From: an uncultured Clostridia bacterium
GTDB lineage: Bacteria; Bacillota; Clostridia; Oscillospirales; Acutalibacteraceae
DNA length: 7,047 nucleotides
NCBI GenBank assembly: GCA_946409885.1
Contig: CAMJYF010000094.1
Coordinates: 1 to 7,047 of the forward strand
Direction: 5' to 3'
The position numbers and the translations under genes are program-made. Shown here in pieces: positions 5,939-7,047 of the stretch (within the stretch, counting starts at the first letter, position 1; every line of letters begins with the position of its first letter). The notes beneath the pieces are model-generated. The model saw only the letters and a list, made by a program, of their open reading frames with translations, ran no database searches and was not told the origin of the DNA.

Positions 5939-6424
5939 ATGCGCGTTTCGGTATTGACGGCCAGCGACAGATGCTCCCGGGGGCAGGCGGAGGACAAAAG
6001 CGGCCCGCTGCTGTCGGAGCTGCTGAAAGGAGCGGCGGAGACCGTCTGTTACCGCTGCGTGCCCGATGAGCGGGAGCAGATCGCCGCGGCGCTGGTTTTT
6101 ATGTGCGACGAGCTGCGGTCGGACGTGGTCTTTACCACCGGCGGCACCGGCTTCGCCCCCCGTGACGTGACGCCGGAGGCCACGCGGGACGTGATCGAAA
6201 AGGAGGTCCCCGGCATCCCGGAGGCCATCCGGTACGAGAGCCTGAAAATCACCCCCAAGGCCATGCTCTCCCGGGCCACGGCGGGCATCCGGGGCAGGAC
6301 CCTTATCGTCAACCTGCCCGGCAGCCCCAAGGCGGTGCGGGAATCCCTGGCGGTGGTGCTGCCCGTGCTGGACCACGCCATTGAGACCATGAGCGGGCAG
6401 ACGCTGTCCTGCGGAAAGGACTGA
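5939..6424 (+). CDS. mog: MogA/MoaB-family molybdopterin adenylyltransferase
   Basis: A 161-residue protein of the MogA/MoaB/Cnx1-G fold, of normal length. In the family MogA adenylylates molybdopterin with ATP, preparing it for metal insertion by MoeA; MoaB-type members do the same in many bacteria and archaea. Motifs: a first strand VSVLTASDRCSRGQ (3-16), the nucleotide and pterin loop VFTTGGTGFAPRDVTPEAT (64-82) with the conserved aspartate in the TGGTG-x(3)-RDVTPE stretch, and VNLPGSPKAV (124-133). The ATG at 5939 is preceded by only a weak purine site (CAGG at 5928-5931, or AAAGG at 5923-5927). It is transcribed divergently from tupA, from its own promoter, and is followed after two bases by a ThiF/MoeB-like gene, so the two form an operon. 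Together with the two MoeA genes this gives both final steps of cofactor assembly. The choice between MogA and MoaB naming is not decided by sequence alone. Confidence 0.93.
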   Translation: MRVSVLTASDRCSRGQAEDKSGPLLSELLKGAAETVCYRCVPDEREQIAAALVFMCDELRSDVVFTTGGTGFAPRDVTPEATRDVIEKEVPGIPEAIRYESLKITPKAMLSRATAGIRGRTLIVNLPGSPKAVRESLAVVLPVLDHAIETMSGQTLSCGKD

Positions 6425-6426
6425 CC

Positions 6427-7047
6427 ATGATCGACCGGCTGGCCCTGCAGGGCTTTGACCTCTCCGGAAAAACGGCGGCGGTGATCGGCTGCGGGGGGCT
6501 GGGGTGCAACATCGCCACCCACCTGGCCTGCGCCGGGATCGGCCGGCTGCTGCTGTGCGACGGCGACACGGTCAGTGAGAGCAACCTGAACCGGCAGTTC
6601 TTATACACGGCGGCGGAGATCGGGAAGGAAAAAGTCTTTCTCGCCAAAGCGCGGCTTAACGCCACCGCGCCGGGGACGGCGATCACGGCGTTTTGCAAAC
6701 GGATCGAAACGGCGGAGGACCTGTCCTTCGCGGCCGCGGCGGATATCGTCTTCGCCGCGCTGGACAACAACGCCGCGCGAGAGACCGTACAGATTTTCTG
6801 TACGGAAAATCGTCTCCCGCTGGTCAACGGCGGCGTCAACGGCTTTTTCGGTACGGCGTATCTGTATCTTCCCGGCCAAACGCCGGACCTGACGGCGGCG
6901 GGACAACTGACTGCGGAAAACGCCAGGACCCTCTCCGTCAGCAGCACCGTGGGCGTCATCGGCGCGCTGGAGGCCCATCTGGGCGTCCGGTATCTGCTGG
7001 GCGATACCGAACCCGCCGGAAAGCTGTATGTGTTTGACGATGGGGAA
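6427..7047 (+). CDS. ThiF/MoeB/HesA-family E1-like adenylyltransferase, 3' end cut by window edge
   Basis: 207 codons are open to the end of the window. The N-terminal half is a Rossmann-type nucleotide site with VIGCGGLGCN (19-28), the acidic strand end LLLCDGDTVSESNLNRQF (41-58) with the arginine finger Arg56, and a lysine-bearing GKEKV segment (66-70). The catalytic aspartate is in FAALDNNAAR (109-118), probably Asp113. Proteins of this family adenylylate the C-terminal Gly-Gly of small sulfur carriers (MoaD, ThiS and relatives). Next to mog the natural partner is a MoaD-type carrier that supplies sulfur for the molybdopterin dithiolene, as MoeB does. No carrier gene and no zinc-binding CxxC pair are visible, but the C-terminal part is missing. 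The ATG lies two bases after the mog stop and has an AAAGGA ribosome site (6415-6420) within the end of mog. ThiF or a stand-alone HesA-like protein remain alternatives. Confidence 0.9.
   Translation, partial: MIDRLALQGFDLSGKTAAVIGCGGLGCNIATHLACAGIGRLLLCDGDTVSESNLNRQFLYTAAEIGKEKVFLAKARLNATAPGTAITAFCKRIETAEDLSFAAAADIVFAALDNNAARETVQIFCTENRLPLVNGGVNGFFGTAYLYLPGQTPDLTAAGQLTAENARTLSVSSTVGVIGALEAHLGVRYLLGDTEPAGKLYVFDDGE

Noticed and set aside
5570..6376. A 268-codon minus-strand frame through the divergent control region
   Set aside because: It runs antisense through mog, through both promoters and the riboswitch candidate, and into the start of tupA; it has no motifs.

Overview
This window is a tungsten (or molybdenum) oxyanion uptake and pterin-cofactor assembly locus. 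The organism is most likely a GC-rich member of the Clostridia (Bacillota), of the Oscillospiraceae kind found in the gut. The grounds are GC-rich coding DNA set against AT-rich promoters, purine-rich AAGGAG-type ribosome sites, a TupA lipoprotein with a short Gram-positive-style signal, and a MoeA-PBP fusion of a type common in anaerobes. This assignment is an inference from style; there is no taxonomic marker in the window.

The layout is two divergent transcription units around an AT-rich control region at 5674-5938. To the left, on the minus strand, lie tupA (5673-4729), tupB (4625-3945), tupC (3948-3289), a stand-alone moeA (3042-1846) and a second, longer MoeA fused to a periplasmic-binding-protein-like domain (1801 to beyond base 1). 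To the right, on the plus strand, lie a mogA/moaB-family gene (5939-6424) and, two bases later, a ThiF/MoeB-family E1-like gene that runs off the end (6427 onward).

The control region is rich. A 14-bp perfect palindrome (5861-5874) sits almost exactly between the -35 boxes of two good divergent promoters. The tupA transcript begins with a strongly structured leader (5693-5793) that looks like a riboswitch of the Moco/Tuco family and ends five bases before the tupA ribosome site. An intrinsic terminator-like hairpin lies between tupA and tupB, which would make binding protein in excess of transporter. tupB itself has no visible Shine-Dalgarno sequence.

A 150-bp MITE-like element with 27-bp near-perfect inverted ends lies between tupC and moeA. 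A solitary, shorter copy of its end lies between the two moeA genes.

Together, TupABC would import tungstate (or molybdate). MogA adenylylates molybdopterin and MoeA inserts the metal. The ThiF/MoeB-like protein would activate a sulfur-carrier protein for dithiolene formation. Two different MoeA proteins beside a tungstate-type transporter suggest cofactor assembly selective for one metal. No metalloenzyme that uses the cofactor is visible in this window.
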